Notes: generated by a model from the letters alone, not told the origin. 64,000 nucleotides of DNA from Pseudoalteromonas gelatinilytica (GCF_001641615.1 NZ_LRRU01000007.1:62001-126000); one strand, 5' to 3'; shown: positions 52,413 to 62,100, counted from the first letter of the stretch. Made by a program: numbers and translations.

Positions 52413-52577
52413 AATACCAACCCGCAATAATACTTAATCATTTTGAGGGATTAAACCTGTCGCTAACTGCGTTATAAATTTCTCATTTAGAACAACTAAA
52501 TAACGAAATTTTTGCCTTGTTATCAACGAGGTTTCATTGCCTCAAAATAGACTACTTAATTAAGCTGATTGGTATAA
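52411..52577. repeat. MITE-like element with TTAATACCAA / TTGGTATAA ends
   Basis: About 167 bases bounded by imperfect inverted ends (TTAATACCAACCCGC on the left; on the right, in reverse complement, TTATACCAATCAGC). The inside is non-coding. The left end and a CTCAAAATAGA-n3-ACTTAA block also occur at 18550-18590, so it is dispersed. There is no transposase, so it is a non-autonomous element or a decayed end pair. Confidence 0.6.
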
Positions 52578-52625
52578 TTCTGTGATAAACTGCTAGCAAT
52601 TCGTTTTTTATTTTGGTTTTTCCCT

Positions 52626-54704
52626 GTGTCATCAAAATCGTATTCTTTGTCTTTACTCGCGCATCCTCCTGTTGCCAAAAAACACCCTCATCCATTAACG
52701 ACTCACCAACAGACTCGCACCGATCACTATTATTGGATGCGTGATGATGAGCGTGAAAATGAGGATGTATTAGCGCACTTAAATGCCGAAAACGATTATT
52801 GTGATAAGCAACTAGCCGATATAAAACCACTGCGCGAACAACTATTTAATGAGCTAAAAGACCGTATTGTTAAAGACGACAACACGGTACCAGTAAAAGA
52901 TGGCCAGTATTGGTATCACTCAGAAGTACGTGGCGACGATGAATATGCACGCCATTATCGCAGCAGCTCAATAGAAGCGCACGACAAGCACCTGTTGTTA
53001 GATGTAAACCAATTAGCTGGCGACTACGAATTTTATGAATTAGGCGAAGTTGCAATTAGCCCTGACGAGCAGCTACTTGCTTACTCTGAAGACACCGAAG
53101 GGCGCCGTATTTACACTGTGCGTTTTAAAAATATTGCCAGCGGTGAGATGTTTAGCGATGTGCTGGAAAACACCGAAGGCCAAGTAGTGTGGGCTAATGA
53201 CAGTAAAACCGTTTTTTATGTAAAAAAAGACCTACAAACCTTATTGGGTTTTCAGGTTTACCGCCATGTTTTAGGCACCTCGCAAGCTGATGATATACTG
53301 GTTTATGAAGAGCAAGATAAAAGCTTTTTTATGGGGCTTGGCAAAAGCCGCGATGAAAGCCTTATCATTATTGACCTTGCTACCACAGAAACAAACGATA
53401 CTTGGGTGCTGGATGCCAATAACCCAGAAGGTGAGTTTAGTGCCTTAATGCCACGCGAAGAAGGCCATGAATTCGATGTCGATAAGCTAGGTGATACCTT
53501 TTACATTGTGACTAACTGGCAAGCAAAAAACTTTCGCTTAATGACGGCGACGCAAAGCACCATTGCCGATAAAAGTCTTTGGCAGGAGCATACACCGCAT
53601 CGCGAAAACGTATTGTTAGAAGGAGTCGAGATTTTTGATGACTACCTTATCCTCACAGAGCGAGAACTTGGCCAAACACGTTTTGTTGTAGTTAATCAGC
53701 AAGCTGAGCGTCTTACTTTAGAGTTTGATGATCCTTGTTATTATGCTGCAATTGCCATGAACCCCGAGCCGAATGTGAGCACTGCGCGTATTTACTATTC
53801 AAGCTTAACGACGCCAGGTTCTTTGTATGATGTTGATTTAAAAACAGGTAACAAAACCTTATTAAAACAACAGCAAGTGCTAGGGGATTTTAACCCAGAA
53901 CATTATCGCTCAGAGCGTTTAATGGTTACTGCAAGAGATGGCGAGAAAGTACCCGTTTCTTTGGTTTATCGTATTGATAAATTTACTAAAGATGGCACTA
54001 ACCCAGTACTGCAATACGGCTATGGCGCGTACGGCATTACCATCGATCCTAGCTTTTCAAGCAGTTCATTAAGTTTGCTAGACCGCGGTTTTGTTTATGC
54101 GATTGCACATATTCGCGGTGGCGAAATGCTAGGACGTCACTGGTATGAGCAAGGTAAAAAGCAATATAAGCAAAATAGCTTTAGCGATTTTATTGATGTT
54201 ACGCATGCGCTTACTGAGCAAGGCTATGCACACCCAGAAAAAGTATTTGCGTCTGGTGGCAGTGCTGGTGGTTTATTAATGGGCGCCGTGGTTAACCAAG
54301 CCCCTGAGCTTTATTTAGGTATTGGTTGCCATGTGCCATTTTTAGATGTGCTAACCACGATGCTCGATGAGAGTATCCCCCTGACGACCAATGAATATGA
54401 CGAATGGGGTAACCCAAATGATCCTGCATTTTATGATGTAATTCAGGCTTACTCGCCGTACGATAATATTAAGCCGCAGTCTTACCCTAATATTCTCGTT
54501 ACTACCGGATTCCATGATTCTCAAGTGCAATACTGGGAACCAATGAAGTGGGTTGCAAAGCTGCGAGAGTTTAAAACCGATGACAACATTTTGGTATTTA
54601 AAACCGACATGGATGCAGGCCATGGTGGCGCATCGGGTCGCTTTAAAAGCCTTGAGGAAAAGGCATTAGAAATGGCCTTTTTTATTGCTTTATTACCAAA
54701 TTAA
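52626..54704 (+). CDS. ptrB: Oligopeptidase B (S9 serine peptidase)
   Basis: Starts with GTG at 52626; the first in-frame ATG lies inside the conserved HYYWMRDDER block. 692 residues: an N-terminal seven-bladed propeller (about 75-410) and a C-terminal alpha/beta hydrolase. The nucleophile is S546 in SGGSAGGLL, with Asp in TTGFHDSQV and His in MDAGHGG. LDESIPLT carries the acidic residues that give preference for Lys/Arg at P1. It cleaves small peptides, usually in the cytoplasm; no signal peptide is seen. The upstream ribosome site is weak. Confidence 0.9.
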   Translation: MSSKSYSLSLLAHPPVAKKHPHPLTTHQQTRTDHYYWMRDDERENEDVLAHLNAENDYCDKQLADIKPLREQLFNELKDRIVKDDNTVPVKDGQYWYHSEVRGDDEYARHYRSSSIEAHDKHLLLDVNQLAGDYEFYELGEVAISPDEQLLAYSEDTEGRRIYTVRFKNIASGEMFSDVLENTEGQVVWANDSKTVFYVKKDLQTLLGFQVYRHVLGTSQADDILVYEEQDKSFFMGLGKSRDESLIIIDLATTETNDTWVLDANNPEGEFSALMPREEGHEFDVDKLGDTFYIVTNWQAKNFRLMTATQSTIADKSLWQEHTPHRENVLLEGVEIFDDYLILTERELGQTRFVVVNQQAERLTLEFDDPCYYAAIAMNPEPNVSTARIYYSSLTTPGSLYDVDLKTGNKTLLKQQQVLGDFNPEHYRSERLMVTARDGEKVPVSLVYRIDKFTKDGTNPVLQYGYGAYGITIDPSFSSSSLSLLDRGFVYAIAHIRGGEMLGRHWYEQGKKQYKQNSFSDFIDVTHALTEQGYAHPEKVFASGGSAGGLLMGAVVNQAPELYLGIGCHVPFLDVLTTMLDESIPLTTNEYDEWGNPNDPAFYDVIQAYSPYDNIKPQSYPNILVTTGFHDSQVQYWEPMKWVAKLREFKTDDNILVFKTDMDAGHGGASGRFKSLEEKALEMAFFIALLPN

Positions 54705-54770
54705 GGCTTAGATAAATAAGTAAATAAATTTTATAAGCGTAAACTTAAGTTGTATTTCAAAGGGGTAAGC

Positions 54771-55172
54771 ATGTTTAAAGCCCATGGTGATTGGCGCTAT
54801 TTTGTAGAGCCGCCAGTGATTTATGTGGAAATTAGTGGCAGCTTTAATAAAGAAGCCGTTGCTTCATTTAGTATTGAAATCGCTCAAGAAATTATGAAGT
54901 ATCCAGAGCATTCCATTCAGTATGCTGTGGTCAATTTAGAGCAATTTGAATTAGCAACTGCCGATAGTATTGAGATTGCAAAGGTTTACTTTCAGGCCGT
55001 TAAAGCGCGGGGCTACAAACGCGTTGACTATATTAAAGCGAATATCATTGCTCGCAATTTATTAGAAACAGTTTGGTCGGGCGTCGAAATGGATATTAAC
55101 TTTCACCCAGATGCTGAAAGCTTTTTTCAAGCAAGACCTGAGTACGATAATCTAAGAAAGTGGTTAAAGTAG
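54771..55172 (+). CDS. Hypothetical protein, STAS/SpoIIAA-like fold
   Basis: Start at ATG 54771 (AAAGGGGTAAGC upstream). 133 residues with alternating strands and helices: PPVIYVEISGSFNKEAVASFSIEIAQEIMKYP, then YAVVNLEQFELATADSI. This resembles STAS-like or SpoIIAA-like small cytoplasmic proteins, but no binding motif confirms it. It is a single gene between oligopeptidase B and Dps, with its own terminator. Confidence 0.65.
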   Translation: MFKAHGDWRYFVEPPVIYVEISGSFNKEAVASFSIEIAQEIMKYPEHSIQYAVVNLEQFELATADSIEIAKVYFQAVKARGYKRVDYIKANIIARNLLETVWSGVEMDINFHPDAESFFQARPEYDNLRKWLK

Positions 55173-55177
55173 AATAT

Positions 55178-55205
55178 AAAAAAGCCCTCATATGAGGGCT
55201 TTTTC
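55178..55205. terminator. Bidirectional terminator
   Basis: AAAAAGCCCTCATATGAGGGCTTTTT palindrome (written 55178-55205), between the convergent STAS-like and Dps genes. Confidence 0.92.
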
Positions 55206-55221
55206 GTATCTGTTGTAAATG

Positions 55222-55695
55222 TTAACCAAGGTAGGCTTTTAACATCCAAACAAGTTTCTCTTGTTCTTTGATGTAGTCGCCCATAAGTGATGCTGTACCT
55301 TCGTCATCTGCATCACCTGCTTGTGCGAGGATTTCACGCTGCATCTGAATAAGCGTGCTGTAACCTGCTAATAGGTTTTCTACTGCCGCTGTGCCTTCAG
55401 TGATATTTTTAGCTTCACTAATTTTGCTTGCTTCAATGTACTCAGAGAATGCGTGCACAGGTGTACCACCTAACGTTAAAATACGCTCTGCAATCTCATC
55501 TACTTTCTCAAGCAGTAGGTTATAAATTTCTTCAAATTTAAGGTGTAATTCAAAAAAGTTACGACCTTTGATGTTCCAATGAAAGCCGCGTGCGTTCATG
55601 TATTGAATTTGGTAGCAGCTTAATAAAGAGTTAAGTGATTTTACGATATCTTCACTTTTTGCGCTGTTTAAACCAATTGCATTTACCTGTGACAT
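55222..55695 (-). CDS. dps: Dps-family ferritin-like DNA-protecting protein
   Basis: 157 residues, a four-helix bundle. The ferroxidase residues are in FHWNIKGRNFFELHLKFEEIYNLLLEKVDEIAERI (His, His, Asp, Glu). LGGTPVHAFSEYIEASKI is the usual loop. It stores iron and removes peroxide as a dodecamer. The short N-terminus lacks a lysine-rich DNA tail. AAGGAGCAAATCT precedes the ATG. Confidence 0.92.
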   Translation of the reverse strand: MSQVNAIGLNSAKSEDIVKSLNSLLSCYQIQYMNARGFHWNIKGRNFFELHLKFEEIYNLLLEKVDEIAERILTLGGTPVHAFSEYIEASKISEAKNITEGTAAVENLLAGYSTLIQMQREILAQAGDADDEGTASLMGDYIKEQEKLVWMLKAYLG

Positions 55696-56061
55696 AGATT
55701 TGCTCCTTAAAAAAACCGTTATTTGTTTACTTGCTAGTGCTTGGTGTTAAGTATTAGCCATCTTGGTTAATCTGTAAAATGGTTTAATTCGAACGCTGTG
55801 ATAGGTTTTAGCTATCAAAGGTTGGTTTTGTCCATTTGTGCACTATCAACATAACATTAAATTACTTTTATATAGACTTGGGGCAACTGAGCAAAAAATC
55901 TACCTTATTTTACGAATATTTTAAAATTAGGCAGAAAGTATGATCTAAAACAAGGTTTGCACTCGCTGCTAACAACGCCGATTTAGAACTTGATTTAGGT
56001 CAAAAAAGCAACGAACTAGAAGCGCATAATGACTTTACCGCATTTAACCAGGAGAAGAAAA
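55696..56061. other. Intergenic region between dps and a small membrane gene
   Basis: 366 bases containing promoters for the divergent genes. I see no clear Fur or OxyR site, no hairpin and no small gene. Confidence 0.5.
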
Positions 56062-56271
56062 ATGGACGGTAAAACAGTTAAAGAAAATAAAGCAGAATTA
56101 GTTGTTGTAGTGATTGCGTTACTTACATTTGTTATTGGTTTAGTTGGGCATTTAGCAGGTGCTAGCTTCGCAAACTTTGACACCTTTGGCTATATTGCTG
56201 CACCCGTACCACTGATTCTAGGGATCATTGTTTTAATCTCATATAAAGTGGCTGCAAGTGCTGAAGATTAA
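56062..56271 (+). CDS. Small two-helix membrane protein, hypothetical
   Basis: Start at ATG 56062, preceded by CCAGGAGAAGAAAA. 69 residues with two hydrophobic helices (about 12-32 and 41-62) joined by a short glycine-containing loop. It has a charged N-terminus (MDGKTVKENK) and an acidic end. I recognise no family. The strong ribosome site supports that it is translated. Confidence 0.7.
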   Translation: MDGKTVKENKAELVVVVIALLTFVIGLVGHLAGASFANFDTFGYIAAPVPLILGIIVLISYKVAASAED

Positions 56272-56275
56272 AGTT

Positions 56276-56881
56276 TCACTCACTTTGATTTATAAGCTTA
56301 ATAATGTAATCCATCACTTGGCGTGAGTAGATCATACTGGTGTGACTCAAATGAAACACCTTATGTTCTGCCATGCCATTGAGTTTGGTTTCATCAATCA
56401 AAACTGTTCCATCAGAGACACTGCCTTTAGCAATCAGAGGCATTAGCCCAATTGGTAAATCACCGGCAATACTATAAAGCTTGGCATTAAATGGCCAATC
56501 ACCATTCTCAGGCAATAAAAACTCTACGCTGTTTTTTAACAGCATATCAAAGCCTTTTTGCTGCATTTGCTTAGCAATATGACTGCCTTTATGCGGGGTG
56601 CCTAAGGTGATCACCTTTTCGACATGGCGACTTTGTAAGGAATTGGCCTCTAAGTAAGCGCGAGCCACTAAGCCGCCCATAGAGTGGCAAACTAAGGCGG
56701 TAGGTTTACCACCGATAAAGCGATCAATCTTATCGAAAATCGCCGCTCTATCGGGAGAGAGCGTGTTATAGGTCAAATTGAGTATTTTTAGACCTGACTT
56801 TTCAAGGCGTGAACACAGCGGGCGCATCACAAAGCCCGACATATAAAGTCCATGTAATACTACAACTTGCCTAATTGCCAT
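56276..56881 (-). CDS. Alpha/beta hydrolase, lipase/esterase-like
   Basis: 201 residues. VVVLHGLYMSG supplies the oxyanion loop, LVCHSMGGLVAR the nucleophile Ser, SDGTVLIDE the Asp and HLSHTSMIYS the His. GTPHKGSHIA is typical of triacylglycerol-lipase-like proteins. No signal peptide. It is 8 bases downstream of yaeQ on the same strand, so co-transcribed. Confidence 0.86.
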   Translation of the reverse strand: MAIRQVVVLHGLYMSGFVMRPLCSRLEKSGLKILNLTYNTLSPDRAAIFDKIDRFIGGKPTALVCHSMGGLVARAYLEANSLQSRHVEKVITLGTPHKGSHIAKQMQQKGFDMLLKNSVEFLLPENGDWPFNAKLYSIAGDLPIGLMPLIAKGSVSDGTVLIDETKLNGMAEHKVFHLSHTSMIYSRQVMDYIIKLINQSE

Positions 56882-56889
56882 CGCATTCC

Positions 56890-57426
56890 TTACATTAACT
56901 GTTGCGGTTTAATTTCGATATTTGCTGTGTCTGAGCTAACCCATACTTCACCATCTTGAATGGTAATCGTGAGTTTGATATTGCGATCAGCTAAGTCGGC
57001 TAAAGCCTGAGTCGCGGCATAATCGAGACTAAAAATACTCAAGTTTTTAAAATCATACAACTTAGGTTGATGTTTTTGCCACCAAATCGCTTGGTTATTT
57101 TCGCCGTAGGTATATAAAACAACTTGCTTCGACTTATTGCAGGCTTTTTTCAGACGTTTTTCGTCTGGTAGCCCAAGCTCAACCCATAATTCAATTTCTT
57201 CGCTATAGTTAATGTGCCAAAGCTCAGGCTCATCATCTGCGCATAAACCCTTTGTAAACTCTAAGCCTTCACGAGCATTTAGTGCAAAAGCCAACAAGCG
57301 GATCATTAAACGTTGCTCGGTTTCTGATGGGTGTTGTGCCAGTGTTAAATTGAAATCTTGATAAATGTGGCGGTCCATATCGCTTAACGATAATTGCGCT
57401 TTAATAATGGTTGATTTAAGAGCCAT
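56890..57426 (-). CDS. yaeQ: YaeQ family protein
   Basis: 178 residues matching YaeQ throughout: MALKSTIIKAQLSLSDMDRHIYQDFNLTLAQHPSETEQRLMIRLLAFAL, ELWHINYSEEIELWVELGLPDEKRLKKAC, and the C-terminal beta part. The fold is a PD-(D/E)XK nuclease-like one with no proven activity. It is upstream of the hydrolase gene in a two-gene unit and divergent from ylqF. Confidence 0.93.
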   Translation of the reverse strand: MALKSTIIKAQLSLSDMDRHIYQDFNLTLAQHPSETEQRLMIRLLAFALNAREGLEFTKGLCADDEPELWHINYSEEIELWVELGLPDEKRLKKACNKSKQVVLYTYGENNQAIWWQKHQPKLYDFKNLSIFSLDYAATQALADLADRNIKLTITIQDGEVWVSSDTANIEIKPQQLM

Positions 57427-57517
57427 AACTGCTTACTTGAAAAAATTTGCGTCATTATAGCGCAATTCGTTGCCGAGCCAGTTAAAATACCGTGAAATTA
57501 TCTTGTAGGAGTTAAAA

Positions 57518-58462
57518 ATGGCCATCCAGTGGTTCCCGGGTCACATGAACAAAGCCCGAAACGAAATTAAAGAAATCATGCCACAGATGGATGTGATCAT
57601 TGAGGTACTTGATGCCCGTATTCCTTACAGTAGTGAAAACCCAATGGTTACTGCGCTGCGTGGCGATAAGCCGGTGATCAAAATCATGAATAAGGCGGAC
57701 TTGGCAGATCCTAAGTTAACGCAAGCTTGGAAAGACTACTTTGAACAGCAAAGTGGCGTAAAAGCGATTGATTTTGGTAATGATAAAGCAGGTGAAGTGC
57801 ACCGTATTAATGAGCTTTGTAAAAAATTAGTGCCGCATAAAGTAGGCGCTGATAAGCAAATTAAAGCCATGATCATGGGTATTCCAAATGTTGGTAAATC
57901 AACGCTTATTAATACTTTAGCCGGCCGTATTGTGGCAAAAACAGGTAATGAACCTGCAGTAACAAAAGCACAGCAACGTATTAAGCTTGACGATGGCATT
58001 ATGCTTTACGACACGCCGGGTATGTTATGGCCTAAAGTAGAGAACGAAAACTCTGGTTATCGTTTAGGGGCAACCGGCGCAATTCGTGATACCGCTATCG
58101 ACTACGAAGAGGTGGCAAGTTACACCGCTGAATATTTACTGCATGCATATCCAGAACTTTTAAAAAGTCGCTATAAAATTGATGAGCTACCAGAGTCTGA
58201 CTGGGAGTTTGTTGAAATGGCAGGTAAAAAGCGTGGTTGTATCCGCGGTGGTAATCAAATTGATACTTACAAAATGTCTGAAATTCTTATCAACGAATTA
58301 CGCGATGGCATTATTGGTCGTATTACCATGGAAACACCGGTTATGCGTGAAGAAGAAGAGCAAATGGTTGCTGAGCTTCGCGCTGCTGCAGAGGCGAAAA
58401 AAGCCGCTAAAGAAGAAGAGAAAAAACAACGCCGTGCACGTGCACGTAAGAACCGTCGATAA
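57518..58462 (+). CDS. ylqF: Ribosome-biogenesis GTPase YlqF/RbgA
   Basis: 314 residues of a circularly permuted GTPase: WFPGHMNKA at the start, G4 NKAD (about 57), G1 GIPNVGKST (about 121), G3 DTPG (about 166), then a helical C-terminal domain and a Lys/Arg-rich tail. The family assists assembly of the large ribosomal subunit. TAGGAG lies 7 bases before the ATG. It is convergent with the small RNA gene at 58488. Confidence 0.93.
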   Translation: MAIQWFPGHMNKARNEIKEIMPQMDVIIEVLDARIPYSSENPMVTALRGDKPVIKIMNKADLADPKLTQAWKDYFEQQSGVKAIDFGNDKAGEVHRINELCKKLVPHKVGADKQIKAMIMGIPNVGKSTLINTLAGRIVAKTGNEPAVTKAQQRIKLDDGIMLYDTPGMLWPKVENENSGYRLGATGAIRDTAIDYEEVASYTAEYLLHAYPELLKSRYKIDELPESDWEFVEMAGKKRGCIRGGNQIDTYKMSEILINELRDGIIGRITMETPVMREEEEQMVAELRAAAEAKKAAKEEEKKQRRARARKNRR

Positions 58463-58487
58463 AGTTAATGCATTAATTTTTAGACAT

Positions 58488-58703
58488 AAAAAAAGCCCTG
58501 CAAGGGCTTTTTTAGTTTCATATCTACCGTCACCGATATGAGCAATGTAGCAAGTAAAATAAGTAGGGTCGCTTATATGTTGCCAATATCAAGGGGCGTT
58601 GCGATTAGTAACATATAAGCTAAAGCTTTAACGTGGCGACACGCGTTTCTGGGGAGAAACAAATTCAATCTGAACAAGTCATCATACTTTGCTTGGCTTG
58701 TTG
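58488..58703 (-). ncRNA. RyhB-like iron-responsive small RNA, copy 1
   Basis: About 216 nt on the minus strand, with no coding frame. From 5' to 3': a GUUUC/GAAAC hairpin with C-rich loop, a small CGUG/CACG hairpin, a long hairpin with perfect 11-base arms (58571-58581, 58610-58620) showing a loop with CCCCUU, the single-stranded core ACATTGCTCA (58539-58548), an AUAUC/GAUAU hairpin, and a terminator AAAAGCCCTTGCAGGGCTTTTTTT ending at about 58488. The 10-base core is identical to E. coli RyhB. A near copy lies directly upstream. Promoter and Fur boxes are at 58710-58761. The transcript start is estimated from the -10 box. Confidence 0.82.
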
Positions 58704-58709
58704 AGATTA

Positions 58710-58761
58710 ATTATCAATTAGGTTTGCGGTACTGTCAATATGTTTTTGAAAATAATTCTCA
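58710..58761 (-). promoter_or_regulatory. Fur-controlled promoter of small RNA copy 1
   Basis: On the minus strand: TTGACA (58733-58738), 17-base spacer, GATAAT (58710-58715). A Fur box TGATAATTAATCTCA overlaps the -10 (12 of 14 positions), and a second box (TGAAAATAATTCTCA on the plus strand, 58747-58761) lies just upstream of the -35. Confidence 0.82.
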
Positions 58762-58799
58762 TTTAGTTTGGTTGCAGGTTTGGTGCGAATTTTAGACAT

Positions 58800-59018
58800 A
58801 AAAAAAGCCCTGTAAGGGCTTTTTGAGTTTCATATCTACCGTCACCGATATGAGCAATGTAGCAAGTAAAATAGTAGGGCGATCACCTGTTGCCAATATC
58901 AAGGGGCGTTGCGATTAGCAACAGGCGATCTTAGCTTTATCGTGGGCCACACGTGTTTCAGGGTCGAGAAACAAATCAGTTTATTCCGAACAAGTCATAA
59001 CACTTTATTGTCTTGTTG
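58800..59018 (-). ncRNA. RyhB-like iron-responsive small RNA, copy 2
   Basis: About 219 nt on the minus strand, the upstream partner of copy 1, with the same order of elements. The core ACATTGCTCA is at 58851-58860. The long hairpin arms (58881-58892, 58919-58930) differ from copy 1 at five pairs, four of them double compensatory changes and one A-U to G-U. The apical region including CCCCUU is identical. The G-U pair forms only in the minus-strand RNA (it would be an A-C mismatch on the other strand), which supports the direction. The terminator AAAAGCCCTTACAGGGCTTTTTTT ends at about 58800. Confidence 0.82.
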
Positions 59019-59024
59019 ATAGTG

Positions 59025-59076
59025 ATTATCAATTAGATCTGCATATCTGTCAATACTCAATTGAAAATAATTCTCA
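59025..59076 (-). promoter_or_regulatory. Fur-controlled promoter of small RNA copy 2
   Basis: On the minus strand: TTGACA (59048-59053), 17-base spacer, GATAAT (59025-59030). TGATAATCACTATCA overlapping the -10 fits the Fur consensus at 13 of 14 positions. A second Fur box (plus-strand TGAAAATAATTCTCA, 59062-59076) lies upstream of the -35, the same layout as copy 1. Confidence 0.85.
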
Positions 59077-59195
59077 TTTCTTTATGTTTGTTTTTTAAAC
59101 TTCCCTAATACAATGCATTAGCACTAAAGTTAGGCTGTAAATTACGTGCAATAAAAACTATGCTGGGGCTATAACAATTAAAATAATCACATGCG

Positions 59196-62100
59196 ATGTT
59201 CTCAATTTGGTCAATAAGCCTTCTTGCAATTGTATATCTGGCAATTTTATTTGCGGTTGCAGGCTGGGCTGATAAAAGAAAAGTATTGCCTTTTAAAGGC
59301 TTAACCTATGGTTTATCACTTGGGGTGTATTGCACCTCTTGGGCGTTTTTTGGTACCACAGCACAAGCTGCATACAACGGCTGGTGGTTGGCTCCGACCT
59401 ATGCTGGCACTATTTTGCTATTCATTTTTGGCTGGCAAGTCTATTGCCGCATAGCGCATATTTGTCGGCAGCAAAAAATAACCTCAATGGCAGATTTTAT
59501 TGCGACCCGATATGGTCAATCGTCGAGTTTGTCTGGGCTCATTTCATTGATTTCAGTGATTGCCATTGTGCCCTATATCTCTTTACAGCTAAGTGCAACT
59601 GCACAAAGTATCAACTTACTTACCGACCGCGCTGCCACACAAAGCCATGAAGTATGGGCCGATAGTACTTTTTACATCACGATTGTATTGGCACTGTTTG
59701 CTATTTTATTCGGCGCGAGGCGGTTAAAGCCCAGCGAACATAATCCAGGTTTGATTGCCAGTATTGCCTTTGAATCTGTGGTTAAATTATTGGCGTTTTT
59801 AGCGGTGGGTTTGTATGTGTGCTTTGCTCTATTCGACAGCCCAGTGGCTCTGTTTGAAAAAGCGCATGACCTAAATATTGATCAGCAAGTGGCGGCCACA
59901 CAAAGTCCAACCTATGTGTATGTTGCTCATACTTTGCTTGGTATTTTGGCGACCTTATGTTTGCCAAGACAATTCCACATGAGCTTTATCGAAAAAAATA
60001 ACGATAAAGAGCTGGCCTCGGCGCGTTGGCTATTTCCGATTTACCTCTTACTTATTAACCTGTTTATTCTACCGATTGCATACGCCGGATTAATTTACTT
60101 TCAAGGTCAAGAAGTCGGCTACGACACCTTTGTATTGGCTTTACCCATGGCGGCTGATGATGCTTTTGTGGCGTTATTAGCCTTTTTAGGTGGCTTTTCA
60201 GCGGCAACCAGTATGGTGATTGTGTCATCAATTGTGCTTTCAGTGATGATCACTAATGACTTTATTAACCAATTTATTTTACGCCGCTCGCAACTTACAT
60301 CGAGTAGTCGCGGGCTTGATAAAAATAACCTATTACATGCGCGTAAAATCGTTATCGTATTGATTCTATTGCTTAGTTACTTCACTCACCGAGTGCTGGG
60401 CGAAAGTACAACCCTTGCCAATGTGGGGTTGATGTCGTTTACCTTAGTCGCGCAATTTTCGCCTGCCATGATCATAGGTTTATGGTGGCGACAAGCATCG
60501 TGTCGCGGTGCGCAATTGGGGATTTTAAGCGGCTTTATTATTTGGGGATACACACTTTTACTACCGAATATCGCCGGAGGTTTAGGAAGCGATAGCTTAT
60601 GGCTTGTGAATGGACCGTGGGGAATAAGCTGGTTAGCGCCAACCGACTTATTCTCATTAGGCATGGAAAGCATTAGCCAAGCTTTATTGCTATCGCTAGG
60701 TGCGAACTGTTTAGTGTATTTCTTAGTACCGTTATTTAGTCGAGCAACCTTAGCTGAACGCTTGCAGAGCAATAAGTTTGTGTCGCAGCTTAGTGATTCT
60801 CGAGTGAGTAATCATCTACAGCCTTTGAGTTACCATGACCTAGGTGCGCTAATGCAGCGATTTGCCGAAAAAGAAGCGGCGCAGTCGTTGGTAAATCATT
60901 ACTTTCCGGATGATAAAAGTAAGTGGAAACGTCCTGCCAATGTTGAGTTAGAACTATTAGTTGAGCGCGAGATGTCTGCGGTGATCGGCGGCGCATCGGC
61001 ACGGCTTATTTTAGATGTGGCTAAAAATGAGCAGCGCCAGCCTCTAGAGCAGGTTGCCGAGTTTGTTGATGAAGCAAGCCAAGTACTTAAATTTAATCGT
61101 GATTTACTGCAATCAACAATCGAAAACATTCAACAAGGGATCAGTGTAGTTGATAGTGAGCTGCGCTTGGTAGCTTGGAACCAAGGCTACAAAAACATGT
61201 TCGCCTACCCAGATGATGCGCTTTACATAGGCCGCCCGGTTGCCGACATTATTCGTTTTAATGCCGAGCGTGGCTTATTTAGCGGCGAGAGCATGACCAG
61301 CGAAGTTGAAAAACGCTTAGCCTATTTACGCCAAGGCAGCGCTTATAAATACCAGCGCTCGCACAATGATGGCCGGGTGTTTGAAATGCAAGGTAACCCA
61401 CTGCCCGGTGGTGGCTTTGTAACAACCTATACCGACATCACCGAGTTCGTAAAACAACAAAAAGCGTTAACCGAAGCAAATGTTAGCCTTGAAGAAAAAG
61501 TCGCAGCCCGCACCTTGGCATTGACTCAAGCAAACCAAGAGTTGTCGATGGCAAAGCAAGTGGCGGAACAAGCAACGGTCAGTAAAACGCGCTTTTTTGC
61601 CGCTGCCAGCCATGATTTACTGCAACCTTTCAATGCTGCGAGTTTGTTTTGTTCTTTAATGAATGAAAAAGCCCAAGACACCGAACTTAAAGAGCTGGCG
61701 ATGAATATTAAGAATTCATTAGGCAGCGCCGAAGAGTTGTTATCGAGTATTTTAGAGTTAACCAAGCTCGATTCAGGCTCGTTTAAAGTACAAATGAGCG
61801 AGTTTGCTGCCAGCTCGTTGGTTGAGCCACTGCGTAATGACTACGAAGCCCTTGCCCGTGAAAAAGGCTTAAAGTTTATTATTGAAACCTGTGATGTGCG
61901 CTTGCATACCGACAAAGCGCTGTTACGCCGAGTACTACGTAACCTTTTGAGTAATGCGATTCGTTATACCGAGCAAGGTGAAGTACGCTTGAAAATGCAG
62001 TACGACGATGACCATGTATCCTTTATTGTTGAAGACACTGGGATTGGTATTGCATCGAGCGATCAACAAACTATTTTCCAAGAGTTTAAACAGCTTGGTG

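Noticed and set aside
58488-59018. Small RNAs transcribed on the plus strand
   Set aside because: The RyhB core, the TTGACA/GATAAT promoters, the Fur boxes over -10 and the T-rich terminator ends all agree on the minus strand. A G-U pair in copy 2 would be an A-C mismatch on the plus strand.
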